Source: Holophagales bacterium (GTDB lineage: Bacteria; Acidobacteriota; Thermoanaerobaculia; Multivoradales; Multivoraceae). From it: a stretch of DNA of 64,000 bases. The stretch is taken from the NCBI GenBank assembly GCA_009845425.1, contig VXZQ01000001.1:258363-322362 (forward strand). The letters run 5' to 3'. The translations under genes and the position numbers were made by a program. A model generated the notes under the pieces. It saw only the letters and a program-made list of their open reading frames with translations, did not search any database and was not told the origin of the DNA. Within the stretch, counting starts at the first letter, position 1. Each line of letters begins with the position of its first letter. Positions 8,568 to 17,999 of this stretch are shown here, one piece after another.

Positions 8568-9535
8568 AGGCCGTAGTACTCGCGGTACCACTCGACGAAG
8601 CGGGGAATGCCCTCGGCGATCGCGGTCGTCGGCTCGTAGCCGAGGTACTCCCTGGCGCGCGTCAGGTCGGCTGACGTCCGCACGACGTCGCCCGGCTGCA
8701 TCGGCAGGAACTCCTTGTCGGCCTCGCGGCCGCAACTGCGCTCGATCTGCCGGATGAACTCCATCAGTTCCTCGGTGCGGCCGGCGGCGAGGTTGCAAAC
8801 GAGATCCTCGTGGTTGCGGTCGATCGCCGAGACGACACCGGCGACGATGTCGTCGATGTAGGTGAAGTCCCGGTGCATCTGGCCGTGGCCGAAGACGTTC
8901 ATCGGCTCGCCCCGCAGCACGGCGCCGGTGAAGAGAAACAGCGCCATGTCGGGCCGACCCCAGGGGCCGTAGACGGTGAAGAAGCGAAGGCCCGTGACAC
9001 GCATGCCGTAGAGGTGGTGGTACACGGATGCCATCAGCTCGTTCATCTTCTTCGTCGCGCCGTAGAGCGAGCACTGTGACGAGGTGCTGTCCGTCTCGGT
9101 GAGCCGCTCGCGCTCGCTGTTGCCGTAGACCGAGCTGCTCGAGGCGTAGATGAGGCCGCCGACCTCGTGGTCGCGGCAGAGTTCGAGGATGTAGGTGAAG
9201 GCCCGCACGTTGTCGCGCACGAACTGGTTCGGATGGTCGATCGAGTGCCGCACTCCGGCCTGGGCCGCGAGGTGGCAGACCCTGGTCTCCGTGCCGGAGA
9301 CGCCGCGGACGAGGTCGTCGAAGGAGTCCTGCAGGGCCTCGCGATCGCCGATGTCGGCGCGCACGAGGCGGAAGTTGGGTTGCTCCTCGAGGATCGCGTT
9401 GCGCCGCTCCTTGAGCCGGGGGTCGTAGTACGGATTGAAGTTGTCGTAGCCGATCACCTCGTCGCCGCGCTCGAGCAGGGCCCTGGCGACGTGGAAGCCG
9501 ATGAATCCGGCGCTGCCGGTCAGCAGGACTCTCAC
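8564..9535 (-). CDS. NAD-dependent sugar-nucleotide epimerase, UDP-glucuronate 4-epimerase-like
   Basis: Extended short-chain dehydrogenase, 323 aa. The N-terminal Rossmann motif is TGSAGFIGFHVA. Active-site residues are the Ser-rich YASSSSVYG stretch and YGATK (YxxxK). The strings DNFNPYYDPRLK, LAAQAGVRHSI and GLRFFTVYGPWGRPDMA are characteristic of bacterial UDP-glucuronate 4-epimerases (galacturonate supply for polysaccharides). The GTG at 9535 overlaps the stop of the upstream GlmS-like gene (GTGA). The pairing of an amino-sugar synthase with a sugar epimerase suggests a cell-surface glycan module. Confidence 0.86.
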   Translation of the reverse strand: MRVLLTGSAGFIGFHVARALLERGDEVIGYDNFNPYYDPRLKERRNAILEEQPNFRLVRADIGDREALQDSFDDLVRGVSGTETRVCHLAAQAGVRHSIDHPNQFVRDNVRAFTYILELCRDHEVGGLIYASSSSVYGNSERERLTETDSTSSQCSLYGATKKMNELMASVYHHLYGMRVTGLRFFTVYGPWGRPDMALFLFTGAVLRGEPMNVFGHGQMHRDFTYIDDIVAGVVSAIDRNHEDLVCNLAAGRTEELMEFIRQIERSCGREADKEFLPMQPGDVVRTSADLTRAREYLGYEPTTAIAEGIPRFVEWYREYYGL

Positions 9536-12500
9536 GAGGCGCCCCCGGAAGGGGTGCTCTGCCAGCGTTCCGCGAGTTGAGCCACCGGGTCGATCAACAG
9601 GTCCTCGACGGGGAGCTCGGCCAGCAACCGGTCGTCGAACTCCGGCGCTTTCCTGAGCACGTGATCCCGGAGACCTTCGTATCGCTCGCGGTAGTCCGAC
9701 AGCAAACGCCGCAGCGCGGGAGCTTCCGCCCGTTCCCGGAAGCGCACGTGGATCAGGACCAGGGCCGAGACCTCGTCGCCCGTGACTTCCGGCACGACGA
9801 TGAAAACCCGTCCGTCGGTCCGCCCCCTGGCCGCCATCAACCGGCCCTCGACGGCCACCGCGTACTTGGTGCCCTGGAGCAACGGCTGCCGGACCGTGCG
9901 CGACTGCAGGTCGCGGCACAGGCCGCCGGCGCGCAGGACCCGGATGGTGGCGTCGTCGCCGGGCGGCGGGCCGTCGCCGCCTGCCCGGAGCCGGTAGCGG
10001 ACGTAGCCGAGCACCTGGTCGACGAACGGGTCGAGCGCGCTCATCGTCCGTCGATCCTCCGTCGAGATGGATTCCTCCGGCGAACCGGCCTGGCGGAGCG
10101 CCGCCTCCAGGGACATCCGGCCCAGGGTCTGGTCGTGGCGCGAGATGCCCACCGTAACCGTCTTCGCCTGGTGCTTGATCGTGTCGATGTGCCGGGTGAG
10201 GTCGTCGATCGCCGGAGTGAGAGCGTCTCGCAATTCGGCCAGCGCGCGCTCCTCGCCGCCGTCGCCGGCGCCACCCAGCCCGTCGAGCGCAACCGCCAGC
10301 CGCACCGCCCGTCCGACATGCAGGTTGCCGTCGTAGCGGCCGCCGGCCAGACCCTCGCTGACGGCGTCGATCTCGGCGCCGGCGACCTCGCGCAGTCGAG
10401 CCACCGGCCGCGCCTTGCCGTCTCCGGCCACGTCATCCAGCGCCGTGCGGATCGCCCGCAGTGGCCTGGCGAGGTCGTCGATGGCGAGGGCCGCGTGGTA
10501 GCCGAACAGGTGGCCGACCACGGTCGCCAGCACGAAGGACAGCTCGGGCGGCACCTCGGGCACTTCGATCACCGCCGCCGCGGACGGGAACGCCGCGCCC
10601 TCGGAGGCGATGACGATGGGCGTTGCGCGGTGGGCGCGGTAGACGTCGATCTCCTTCCGGGTGTCGGCCGCCGTCGAGCCCTGGACTCCGGTCGCGCAGA
10701 CCAGGATCAGCGGCTCGGACGACAGGTCGATGTGCTTCTTGTCCTCCGTCGCGTCGCAGGCGATCGCCTTGTAGCAGAGCTCCGAGAGCTTGATCCGGAT
10801 CTCCTCCGCCGCGATGCGGTCGAGGCCATTGCCGACCACCGACCAGTCCCGCAGTCGCGGCGCGTACTCCCTGGCGGCGGCGGCGATCGCGGACCGCAGG
10901 GTCAGGGTGCGCTCCATCGCGCCGGGCAGGTTCCGGAGTTCCCGCAGGAGGCGGTCGGCGGCGGGGCGTTCGTCCGGCCCGCCCGCGACCTGGTCGGCGA
11001 TTGCCACGGCGAGCAGCATCCCCGCCGCGATCTGGGAGTAGAAGGCCTTGGTCGACGCGACGCTCATCTCGACATCCCGCCCGTCCGACGTGTAGAGCAC
11101 GCCGTCCGCCCGGTCCGCCAGATCCGAGTTGCGGCGGTTCACGATCGCGATCGCGCGGGCGCCCCGCCGCTGCGCCAGGTTGACCGTGCGCAGCGTGTCC
11201 GTCGTCGTGCCGGACTGGCTGACCGCGACGACCAGCGTGTCGCGCATGTCAGGCGCCAGGTGGAAGCCCGAGAGTTCGGTGGCCGGCATCGCGTCGACGC
11301 GCGGGCGGCTGAGGCCACGCTCGCGCAGGCGTCCCTCGATCGCCGCGGCGATGCTCTGGCCGGCGACGGCCGCCGTGCCCTGACCGGTGACGACGATGCG
11401 CGCGACCGTCCCCTCCCGCAGGCCGCGCGCAACCGCCTCCGGCAACGTTCGCTCACCGACCGAAACCCGCAGGCGCCCCGTCGCGTCCTCCCGCAGCTTG
11501 CCACGCACCGTGTTGCGCACGGAACGCGGCGCTTCGCTGATCTCCTTGAGCAGGAAGTGCTGGAACTCGCCCCGGTCGATGTCGCGGGTCGTGATCTCGG
11601 CATGGTCGAGTTCTTCCGGCGCCACCGGCAGCGGCGAGCCTCCGGCCGAGTACCGTTCGATGCCCTCCAGCTCGCCGGCGCGGCGGGCGTCGAGCACGGC
11701 GATCTGGCCCCAACCGGCGCCAGCGCGGTCCGGTTCCGCCTCGCCGTCCAGGCGCAGCCAGATCGAGGTCTCCTCGACCAGGCCGTAGGGTTCGCTGGCG
11801 ACCACGAAGGCGTGATCGGCCAGCCCGACGTAGAGACCCTGGCCGCTGCCCTGGGTCGCCAGGTAGAGCCGTGACGGGTCGGCCCAGGTGAGCGCGCCGA
11901 GAGCGAGCGAACCCTCGAACGCGGCCACGGTCTCGCGGAAGGCGTCGAAGGCCGTGTCGCCGCCAGCCAGCCGGCGCGCCATGAGAACCGGCATCACCTT
12001 CGCGTCCGTGGTGATGCGCGAGTCGAACTCCAGGTTCTCGAGCACCTTCAGGTCGGCGTGGTTGTCGATGTCGCCGTTGATCGCCGCGATCACCTGGGGC
12101 GGCCGCTCCGCATCGTTCAGCGGATGCGCGTTCGCCTCGTTGATCCGGCCGACGCTGGCCCAGCGCGTGTGCCCGAGCACGGCCGCCTCGACGTCCGGGC
12201 TCCCGAGCGCCGCCGCCAGCAAGGGATCGGAGGCGACCGCGTCGCGCAGGAAACGGACGTTGTCACCCAGTTCTCCGATCTCCTCCGCGCACTTGTAGAC
12301 CAGGCCAATCCGGCCTCCGGCCAACTGGACCGCGCGATGACCGAACAACGGATCCCCCGCCCGGCCGTCGAGTGCGGAGCCGATCGCCGGATCGTCCGGG
12401 CCGAGGCCGTGCCCGGAAAGCAGGAGGAACAGCCCGGCCGAGTCCCGGCCGCGGATCTCGAGCCGGTCGAGCGAGGAGAAGGCCTGCTGAACAGCGATCA

Positions 12501-12975
12501 GAACGTCGAGCCCGGCGTCGCTGACCCCGGCCGGCGCCAGCGCACCGGCTTCAGCCGCGGTCCGCAGCCGGTCGCGGCGAATCGCCCACTCGGCGTCGGC
12601 GAGCGCGGCGGCGGCACGGTTCACCGCTTCGAGACCCACGTCGCCGAAGCGGCCAGCGCCGTCATCGAGACGCGCTCCCAACCGGTTCACCGCGGCCGAG
12701 CACGGCCGCAACGCATCGGCGATCGCGGTCCGCAGCGCCTCATCGCGCACCAGGGCCCGGACGGACGGACGGGCGCGCAACCGCCGGTCCCAGGCGGCCA
12801 GCCCGGAGGCGGCAGCGGTCAGGGACTGGGCGAGCGCTTGCGCCTCGGCGTGGCCGCAGTCGCTCACCGCGGCCTCGGCGGCACGGCCGGCGGTCGCGAG
12901 GCCCTCCAGCAGCTCGCGCGAGTCGATCGCCGGTCCGGGGTGGGGGCGCATCAGGATGCCGACGATCCCGCACAT
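9532..12975 (-). CDS. Oversized GlmS-like glutamine:fructose-6-phosphate amidotransferase with insertion and C-terminal extension
   Basis: Glucosamine-6-phosphate synthase relative of 1,147 aa; normal GlmS is about 610. M1-C2-GIVGIL gives the N-terminal nucleophile cysteine, and this decides the start since C2 must follow the initiator. After about 25 residues a helical Ala/Arg-rich insert of about 140 residues interrupts the glutaminase domain. It then resumes with RGRDSAG (175-181), GHTRWAS (268-274), NAHP (282-285) and NGDIDN (300-305). Two SIS sugar-isomerase domains follow (SQSGTTTDTL near residue 580; WSVVGNGLDRIAAEE near 710). From about residue 832 an extra 315 residues match nothing I recognise. 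It may be a paralogue with another sugar substrate or a regulated GlmS. It is coupled to the epimerase downstream. Confidence 0.85.
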   Translation of the reverse strand: MCGIVGILMRPHPGPAIDSRELLEGLATAGRAAEAAVSDCGHAEAQALAQSLTAAASGLAAWDRRLRARPSVRALVRDEALRTAIADALRPCSAAVNRLGARLDDGAGRFGDVGLEAVNRAAAALADAEWAIRRDRLRTAAEAGALAPAGVSDAGLDVLIAVQQAFSSLDRLEIRGRDSAGLFLLLSGHGLGPDDPAIGSALDGRAGDPLFGHRAVQLAGGRIGLVYKCAEEIGELGDNVRFLRDAVASDPLLAAALGSPDVEAAVLGHTRWASVGRINEANAHPLNDAERPPQVIAAINGDIDNHADLKVLENLEFDSRITTDAKVMPVLMARRLAGGDTAFDAFRETVAAFEGSLALGALTWADPSRLYLATQGSGQGLYVGLADHAFVVASEPYGLVEETSIWLRLDGEAEPDRAGAGWGQIAVLDARRAGELEGIERYSAGGSPLPVAPEELDHAEITTRDIDRGEFQHFLLKEISEAPRSVRNTVRGKLREDATGRLRVSVGERTLPEAVARGLREGTVARIVVTGQGTAAVAGQSIAAAIEGRLRERGLSRPRVDAMPATELSGFHLAPDMRDTLVVAVSQSGTTTDTLRTVNLAQRRGARAIAIVNRRNSDLADRADGVLYTSDGRDVEMSVASTKAFYSQIAAGMLLAVAIADQVAGGPDERPAADRLLRELRNLPGAMERTLTLRSAIAAAAREYAPRLRDWSVVGNGLDRIAAEEIRIKLSELCYKAIACDATEDKKHIDLSSEPLILVCATGVQGSTAADTRKEIDVYRAHRATPIVIASEGAAFPSAAAVIEVPEVPPELSFVLATVVGHLFGYHAALAIDDLARPLRAIRTALDDVAGDGKARPVARLREVAGAEIDAVSEGLAGGRYDGNLHVGRAVRLAVALDGLGGAGDGGEERALAELRDALTPAIDDLTRHIDTIKHQAKTVTVGISRHDQTLGRMSLEAALRQAGSPEESISTEDRRTMSALDPFVDQVLGYVRYRLRAGGDGPPPGDDATIRVLRAGGLCRDLQSRTVRQPLLQGTKYAVAVEGRLMAARGRTDGRVFIVVPEVTGDEVSALVLIHVRFRERAEAPALRRLLSDYRERYEGLRDHVLRKAPEFDDRLLAELPVEDLLIDPVAQLAERWQSTPSGGAS

Positions 12976-13052
12976 GGGAAGTCGAAGCTTAGCCCGGAAC
13001 CCGCTCACCACCATCGCGGCGCTAAGCTCGCCGGCATGGGAGCGCTGTAGGT

Positions 13053-13886
13053 ATGGCCGACACATCGACATTCCTCGCCGCGGTGGTCCAGATGGGCTCC
13101 ACCTCGGACGAGCAGGCCAACTGGGAAACCGCCCGGCACTGGATCGAGACCGCGGCGGACCGCGGGGCCACCTTCGTCTCCACGCCCGAGAACACGAACT
13201 ACCTCGGGCCGCACAAGGAGAAGGTCAAGCTGGCCGAGCCGACCTCGGGCGCCACCTGCGCCCGGTTCGCGGAGTTGGCCCGGGATCGCGGCATCTACCT
13301 CCTGCTCGGCTCCTACAACGAGCAGGCGCCGGACGAGAGCGAGCGCTGCTACAACACCAGCGTCCTGTTCGACCCGGCTGGGAAGATCGTCGCCACCTAC
13401 CGCAAGATCCACCTCTTCGACGTCGACGTCTCCCCGGAGGTCCGGTTCCTGGAGTCGAAGACGGCCGTGCCCGGCGAGGACGTCGTGACCGTCGACACGC
13501 CGTTCGCACGGCTCGGTCTCACGATCTGCTACGACATGCGCTTCCCCGAGCTCTACCTGAAGCTGGCCCGGGAAGGCGCGGAGATCCTGACCGTCCCCTC
13601 GGCCTTCACCCTGATGACCGGCAAGGATCACTGGTTTCCGCTGCTGCGGGCCCGGGCGATCGAGACCCAGTGCTACGTGCTGGCCGCCGCCCAGACCGGC
13701 CGCCACGACGACCGCGGGCTACGGCACAGCTACGGCCACTCGGTGATCATCGACCCGTGGGGCCACGTCCTGGCCGACGCTGGCGACGGGCCCGGTATCG
13801 CGATCGCCGAGATCGACCGCGGCCGCGTCGCCGAAGTACGGCGCTCGATGCCGGTCGCCTCGCACCGCCGCCTGCCGGTCGGCTGA
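13053..13886 (+). CDS. Nitrilase-superfamily C-N hydrolase, Nit1/Nit2-type amidase
   Basis: Cytoplasmic amidase, 277 aa, with the nitrilase-fold catalytic triad visible: E46 (STPENTNY), K118 (TYRKIHLFD) and C159 (TICYDMRFPEL). The SPEVRFLESKTAVPGE string and overall length fit the Nit1/Nit2 (omega-amidase or deaminated glutathione amidase) group better than true nitrilases. It could in principle use amides made by the nitrile hydratase 10 kb away, but repair of deaminated glutathione or omega-amide hydrolysis is the family's usual job. The SLC13 transporter follows after 16 bases, so the two probably share a transcript. Confidence 0.88.
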   Translation: MADTSTFLAAVVQMGSTSDEQANWETARHWIETAADRGATFVSTPENTNYLGPHKEKVKLAEPTSGATCARFAELARDRGIYLLLGSYNEQAPDESERCYNTSVLFDPAGKIVATYRKIHLFDVDVSPEVRFLESKTAVPGEDVVTVDTPFARLGLTICYDMRFPELYLKLAREGAEILTVPSAFTLMTGKDHWFPLLRARAIETQCYVLAAAQTGRHDDRGLRHSYGHSVIIDPWGHVLADAGDGPGIAIAEIDRGRVAEVRRSMPVASHRRLPVG

Positions 13887-13902
13887 GAGCCGGAAAACGC
13901 CG

Positions 13903-15681
13903 ATGGAGATCTGGATCCTCGTCGCCGTCATCGTCTTCACGTTCCTGGCGTTCAGCTTCGAATGGCTGCGGATCGACGCAGTCGCCCTTTCCAGCCTGGG
14001 GCTGCTGCTCCTGTTCGGCCTGGTGACGCCCCAGGAGGCGATCCGCGGCTTCAGCAACGACGCCGTCATCACCGTGATGATGATGTTCATCCTGAGCTAC
14101 GGGTTGACCCATACCGGTCTGATCGACCGCTTCGGCCAGAAGCTCGCGCAGATGTCCGGCCACACGCACTGGGCCGCCGCGATCGCACTGATCCTCGTCT
14201 GCGGCGTGCTCTCAGCCTTCATCAACAACACCGCCGCGCTGGCGATCCTGATGCCGGTCGGCATCCAGATCGGAAAGCACTACGGCGTGTCGCCGTCGCG
14301 GATCCTGCTCCCTCTCTCCTACCTCTCGATCATCGGCGGCACCTGCACCCTGATCGGCACGTCGACGAACCTGCTGGTCGCCTCCATGTCGGCGGAGTAC
14401 GGCTACGGAGCCTTCAGCATGTTCGAGTTCCTGGCGCTCGGACTGATCCTCCTGGTCGTCGGCTTCGCCTACATCGTCTTCGTGCCGATGCGCCGCCTCC
14501 CGGATCGCGCCGGCGCCTCCGACCTGACCACCAAGTACCAACTGTCTTCGTTCCTGACCGAAGTCCAGGTGCCGGAGGGGAGCTCGCTCGTCGGTAGCAA
14601 CGTGGTCGATGCACAAATCAACGAGCGTTTCCGCCTCACGGTGCTCGAGATCCTGCGCGGTGAGGAGCGCATCGCCGTCGAACTCCGCGCAACGCCGATG
14701 CAGGGCGGCGACCTCCTGATCGTCGAGGGCCGGATGGACGACATCGTCAGCTTCCGGGACCACTACGGCCTGCGCCTTCGCACGGAAACGAAGATCGGCG
14801 ACCGCGACCTCTCCGACAAGAACAACATCATGGCGGAGATCCAGCTCTCGCCGGTCTCCCGCGTCACCGGCTCCACGATTCGCGAGCTGGACTTTCGCCG
14901 CCGCTTCGGCTGCTTCGTGCTGGCGCTCAACCGCACCGGCGAGCCGATCCGCGAGAAGCTGGCGCACATCGTCCTCCACAACTGGGACACGCTGCTCGTC
15001 TTCGGCCCCCGTTCCCGGATCGAAGCTCTCTACGAGACGGAGGACTTCATCCCGTTGCAACAGGACGTCAAGCTGCGCCTCGTCATCCCGCGGCGCTGGT
15101 GGCTCGCCGTGGTGATCATCCCGATCGTCGTCATCGTCGCCGCCACCGGCGTGACGTCGATCCTGAAGGCCTCGATCCTGGGCGCCGTGGCGCTCATCGT
15201 CTTCGGCGGCATCTCGGTGCAGCAAGCATACGAGGCGATCAACTGGACCGTCATCTTCCTGCTCGTCGGCATCCTGCCGATGGGGATCGCGATGGAGAAG
15301 ACCGGCCTCGCGGCGATGATCGGCGAGACGATCGCGAACGCCGGCGCCGACTACGGGCCCTGGGCGGTCATCGCGCTGGTCTACCTGGCGACGGCCCTGC
15401 TCTCGGAGATCGTCTCGAACAACTCGACCGCGGTGCTCATGGTGCCGATCGCCGGCACCGCCGCGGCCTCGATGGGGCTCGACCCGAAGCCCTTCATGAT
15501 GACCGTCGCCTTCGCCGCTTCGGCCAGCTTCCTGACGCCGATGGGCTACCAGACCAACGCCATGGTCTTCGGGCCCGGCGGCTACCGCTTCATGGACTAC
15601 GTGAAGTTCGGTGCGCCGCTCAAGATCGTCTTCTGCGTTCTGTCGGTGTGGCTGATCCCCGTGTTCTGGCCGCTGACCTAG
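13903..15681 (+). CDS. SLC13/DASS-family permease with two central RCK_C (TrkA_C) domains
   Basis: Inner-membrane sodium-coupled anion symporter (sulfate, phosphate or dicarboxylate class), 592 aa. The N-terminal membrane half carries the binding-site string AFINNTAALAILMP, and the C-terminal half carries EIVSNNSTAVLMVP, the two SNT-type motifs of the family. Between them, about residues 205-390, lie two cytosolic RCK_C/TrkA_C regulatory domains (for example EVQVPEGSSLVGSNV and EIQLSPVSRVTGSTI). This architecture is common in bacterial SLC13 proteins. The substrate cannot be read from the sequence. It lies 16 bases after the Nit amidase gene and converges on mutM. Confidence 0.87.
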   Translation: MEIWILVAVIVFTFLAFSFEWLRIDAVALSSLGLLLLFGLVTPQEAIRGFSNDAVITVMMMFILSYGLTHTGLIDRFGQKLAQMSGHTHWAAAIALILVCGVLSAFINNTAALAILMPVGIQIGKHYGVSPSRILLPLSYLSIIGGTCTLIGTSTNLLVASMSAEYGYGAFSMFEFLALGLILLVVGFAYIVFVPMRRLPDRAGASDLTTKYQLSSFLTEVQVPEGSSLVGSNVVDAQINERFRLTVLEILRGEERIAVELRATPMQGGDLLIVEGRMDDIVSFRDHYGLRLRTETKIGDRDLSDKNNIMAEIQLSPVSRVTGSTIRELDFRRRFGCFVLALNRTGEPIREKLAHIVLHNWDTLLVFGPRSRIEALYETEDFIPLQQDVKLRLVIPRRWWLAVVIIPIVVIVAATGVTSILKASILGAVALIVFGGISVQQAYEAINWTVIFLLVGILPMGIAMEKTGLAAMIGETIANAGADYGPWAVIALVYLATALLSEIVSNNSTAVLMVPIAGTAAASMGLDPKPFMMTVAFAASASFLTPMGYQTNAMVFGPGGYRFMDYVKFGAPLKIVFCVLSVWLIPVFWPLT

Positions 15682-15687
15682 GACCGC

Positions 15688-16512
15688 CTACCGCTGGCAG
15701 CGCGGGCAGTAGTACGTGCTGCGGTTCGAGATGACGATCCGGCGGATGCCCGCCCCGCAGTCGGCCGGGCAGACCTCGCCTTCCCGGTCGTACACGTCGA
15801 GCGAGACCTGGAAGTAGCCCGAGTTGCCTTCGCCGTCGGCGAAGTCGTTGAGCGTCGTCCCGCCTTGCTCGATGGCCTCGCCGAGCACTTCCCGCACGGC
15901 TACAGCGAGAACGTCGAATCGGCGGCGCGCGATCCGCGCCACCGAACGCCGGGGATGGATGCGGGCGCGGTACAGGGCCTCGGAGGCGTAGATGTTCCCG
16001 ACGCCGACGACGACCGAGGCGTCCATCAGGAAGCTCTTGACCGGGGCCGTCCGGCCACGCGCCAGCTCAGCCAGTCGGGCGCCGTCGAACCCCGGCGAGA
16101 GTGGCTCGACGCCGAGATGACGGAAGTGCCGGTCCCGGTCCAGGCCCTCCGTCGAGACGACGAAGGCGACCCCGAAACGACGAGGATCACGGAAGCGCAG
16201 CCGGCGGCCGGACGCGAGTTCGAAGCCCAGGTGCTCGTGATCCGCGACCGGCGCCGCCCGGTCGACCAGAGTCAACCTGCCGCTCATACCAAGGTGTACT
16301 ACCAGGGTCTGGCCGCCGGAAGCGTCGATCCACAGGTACTTCGCGCGCCGCCGCAAACCGACGACCCTGCGGCCTTCCAGCCGCCGCAGCCGCCGTTCGC
16401 AGAGCGGCTCGCGGAGGGTCGGGAAGTGGACGCGAACGGCCTCGAAGCGGTCGCCAACGAGCGGTCGCTCCAGGCTCCGGCGCAGGACCTCGACTTCGGG
16501 CAGTTCGGGCAC
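15688..16512 (-). CDS. mutM: Formamidopyrimidine-DNA glycosylase (Fpg/MutM)
   Basis: Removes 8-oxoguanine and formamidopyrimidines from DNA and nicks the abasic site. The 274 residues start PELPEVE, with P2 as the catalytic proline and E3 behind it. The lysine of the DNA-binding loop is in RRRAKYLWID. The helix-two-turn-helix segment includes VGVGNIYASEALYRA. The C-terminal zinc finger reads CPADCGAGIRR...YYCPRC. The first pair is C-x3-C where C-x2-C is usual, a one-residue insertion worth checking. The start follows the holA stop by two bases, so mutM is the last gene of the rlmH-dksA-holA-mutM unit. Confidence 0.95.
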   Translation of the reverse strand: MPELPEVEVLRRSLERPLVGDRFEAVRVHFPTLREPLCERRLRRLEGRRVVGLRRRAKYLWIDASGGQTLVVHLGMSGRLTLVDRAAPVADHEHLGFELASGRRLRFRDPRRFGVAFVVSTEGLDRDRHFRHLGVEPLSPGFDGARLAELARGRTAPVKSFLMDASVVVGVGNIYASEALYRARIHPRRSVARIARRRFDVLAVAVREVLGEAIEQGGTTLNDFADGEGNSGYFQVSLDVYDREGEVCPADCGAGIRRIVISNRSTYYCPRCQR

Positions 16513-16514
16513 GC

Positions 16515-17999
16515 TCAGCGCCGGCGGCCGCCGCCAGCCACCAGGGCGACCAGGGCCTCGACCGCCGCGACGCGATCGTCGCTGCCGCCTCTGAGCCGGT
16601 AGTCCGTTTCGAGCACTCTCCAGGGCAACTCGGCCATCAGACGATCCGCCTCCGGTCCCTGCCGCCGGCCGGCGGCCTGGTAGGCGCGGAACAGGCGAAA
16701 CGGCGAGACCTTCGCGACGGAATCGGGAAGCTCCGGCTTGAGCTTCGGCAGCACACGGGACCTGAAGGCGTTGTAGTTGTTGGCCGTTGGCGCCTGAACC
16801 CGAGCGAGCGCACCGTGGATGGCCGCCATGTGCTGACAGAAACCACCCAGAGCGGCGGCGAAGGGGAACAGGGCGCCAGCCTCGTCCGGCGCCGTGTCGA
16901 GGAACCGGCGAAGCTGTTGCAGCGCTCTTTCCGGCCCCGCGTCGCCGATGGTGTCCAACAGCTTCCAGGCATCTTCTTCGCCCCGGTCCGTGACCATCTC
17001 CTCGACCATGGCGCGGTCGATCCGACCGGATGAACCTCGTCGCCCACCGGCGAGCTTGCGGTATTCGGCAGCGAATCTGGCCGCCGAAGTCGCCTCCACG
17101 TCGGCGTCCCCCCAGCTTCCCGCGCCCTTAACCTTGCGCAGGGTGCGGCGCGCCAACTCCTCGGCCGCAACGGGGTCGATTCCCACACCCGTCTCCCGCT
17201 CCAGCTCGTCCACGACCGAGCGAAGACCCTTGGCCTCGCCACGCCCGTCGAGCCGGATCTGCTCGATCTCGAATGCCGTTTTGCGTTCGAAGAGGCGACG
17301 AACGATGGGGTGCTCCTTGTCGGCGCTTCGTTCGGCGAACACCAGGGCGTGGCCCTCCGGCAGACCGCCGTCCACGACGCGGTCAAGGTCCGCAAGAACG
17401 TCGGCCGACCATCCGCTCAGACCTTCCTCGCGGGCCGCCGCCAACAGGGCGGTCAGCCCCTGGGCAAGGCCGGTCCTCTCCTTCTTGAGGCGGCCGCGGC
17501 GGCCGCCCTTCCGCCACTCCTTGCCGCCCGCCAACGCGAAGTCGGGCAAGGAAGCGATCGCCTCGTCGGCCGTGCCGGCGAACGGGTCGACCTCGAAGAG
17601 CCGGAGGGTCTGAAGAAGCCGTCCCGCCGCCGATCGCTCCGGCAGGGTGAGGCCTTCCCCGCCAGTTAGCGCGTAGTCGTCCTTCAGGGCACGGGCCGCC
17701 TCGTCAATCAGCTCTGCGGCGGCATCCTTGCTTGCGAACTCCGCGCAGTCCACGACCAAGGCGACCTTGGCGGGTTCGAACAGGGAGAAGGTAAACAAGT
17801 CGACAAGAACAGATCCCAGTTCCGCGCCGGCCGCGCCCTTGTGGACCGCCACCTCGCAGCCCGCCGCGGCAGCCAACGCCTCCGCGATTCGGGTCGCCCC
17901 CCGCGTGGCCAGCACCTGCTCACCGATCACCAGGTAGAGCGGCTGGCGGTCGCCGCCTTCGATTCGCTCGACGGCGGCGTCGATTTCGGGTGCCTTCAC
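16515..17999 (-). CDS. holA: DNA polymerase III delta subunit-like protein
   Basis: Clamp-loader delta subunit candidate, 494 aa, longer than typical HolA (about 340). Family traits: QPLYLVIGEQVLAT at residues 19-32, a FSLFEPAKVALVVDCAEF stretch, and an RALQQLRRFLD...ALFPFAAALGGFCQHM helical domain. A segment between about residues 155 and 190 is rich in Lys, Arg and Gly (GGKEWRKGGRRGRLKKER) and looks inserted. The GTG at 17999 overlaps the upstream DksA-like stop (GTGA) and decides the start. Identity rests on fold-level resemblance and its genomic niche, not on a sharp motif. Confidence 0.72.
   Translation of the reverse strand: MKAPEIDAAVERIEGGDRQPLYLVIGEQVLATRGATRIAEALAAAAGCEVAVHKGAAGAELGSVLVDLFTFSLFEPAKVALVVDCAEFASKDAAAELIDEAARALKDDYALTGGEGLTLPERSAAGRLLQTLRLFEVDPFAGTADEAIASLPDFALAGGKEWRKGGRRGRLKKERTGLAQGLTALLAAAREEGLSGWSADVLADLDRVVDGGLPEGHALVFAERSADKEHPIVRRLFERKTAFEIEQIRLDGRGEAKGLRSVVDELERETGVGIDPVAAEELARRTLRKVKGAGSWGDADVEATSAARFAAEYRKLAGGRRGSSGRIDRAMVEEMVTDRGEEDAWKLLDTIGDAGPERALQQLRRFLDTAPDEAGALFPFAAALGGFCQHMAAIHGALARVQAPTANNYNAFRSRVLPKLKPELPDSVAKVSPFRLFRAYQAAGRRQGPEADRLMAELPWRVLETDYRLRGGSDDRVAAVEALVALVAGGGRRR

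Noticed and set aside
9577..11874. Plus-strand 765-aa frame opposite the GlmS-like gene
   Set aside because: Shadow of a gene with clear glutaminase and SIS motifs; no recognisable domain of its own.
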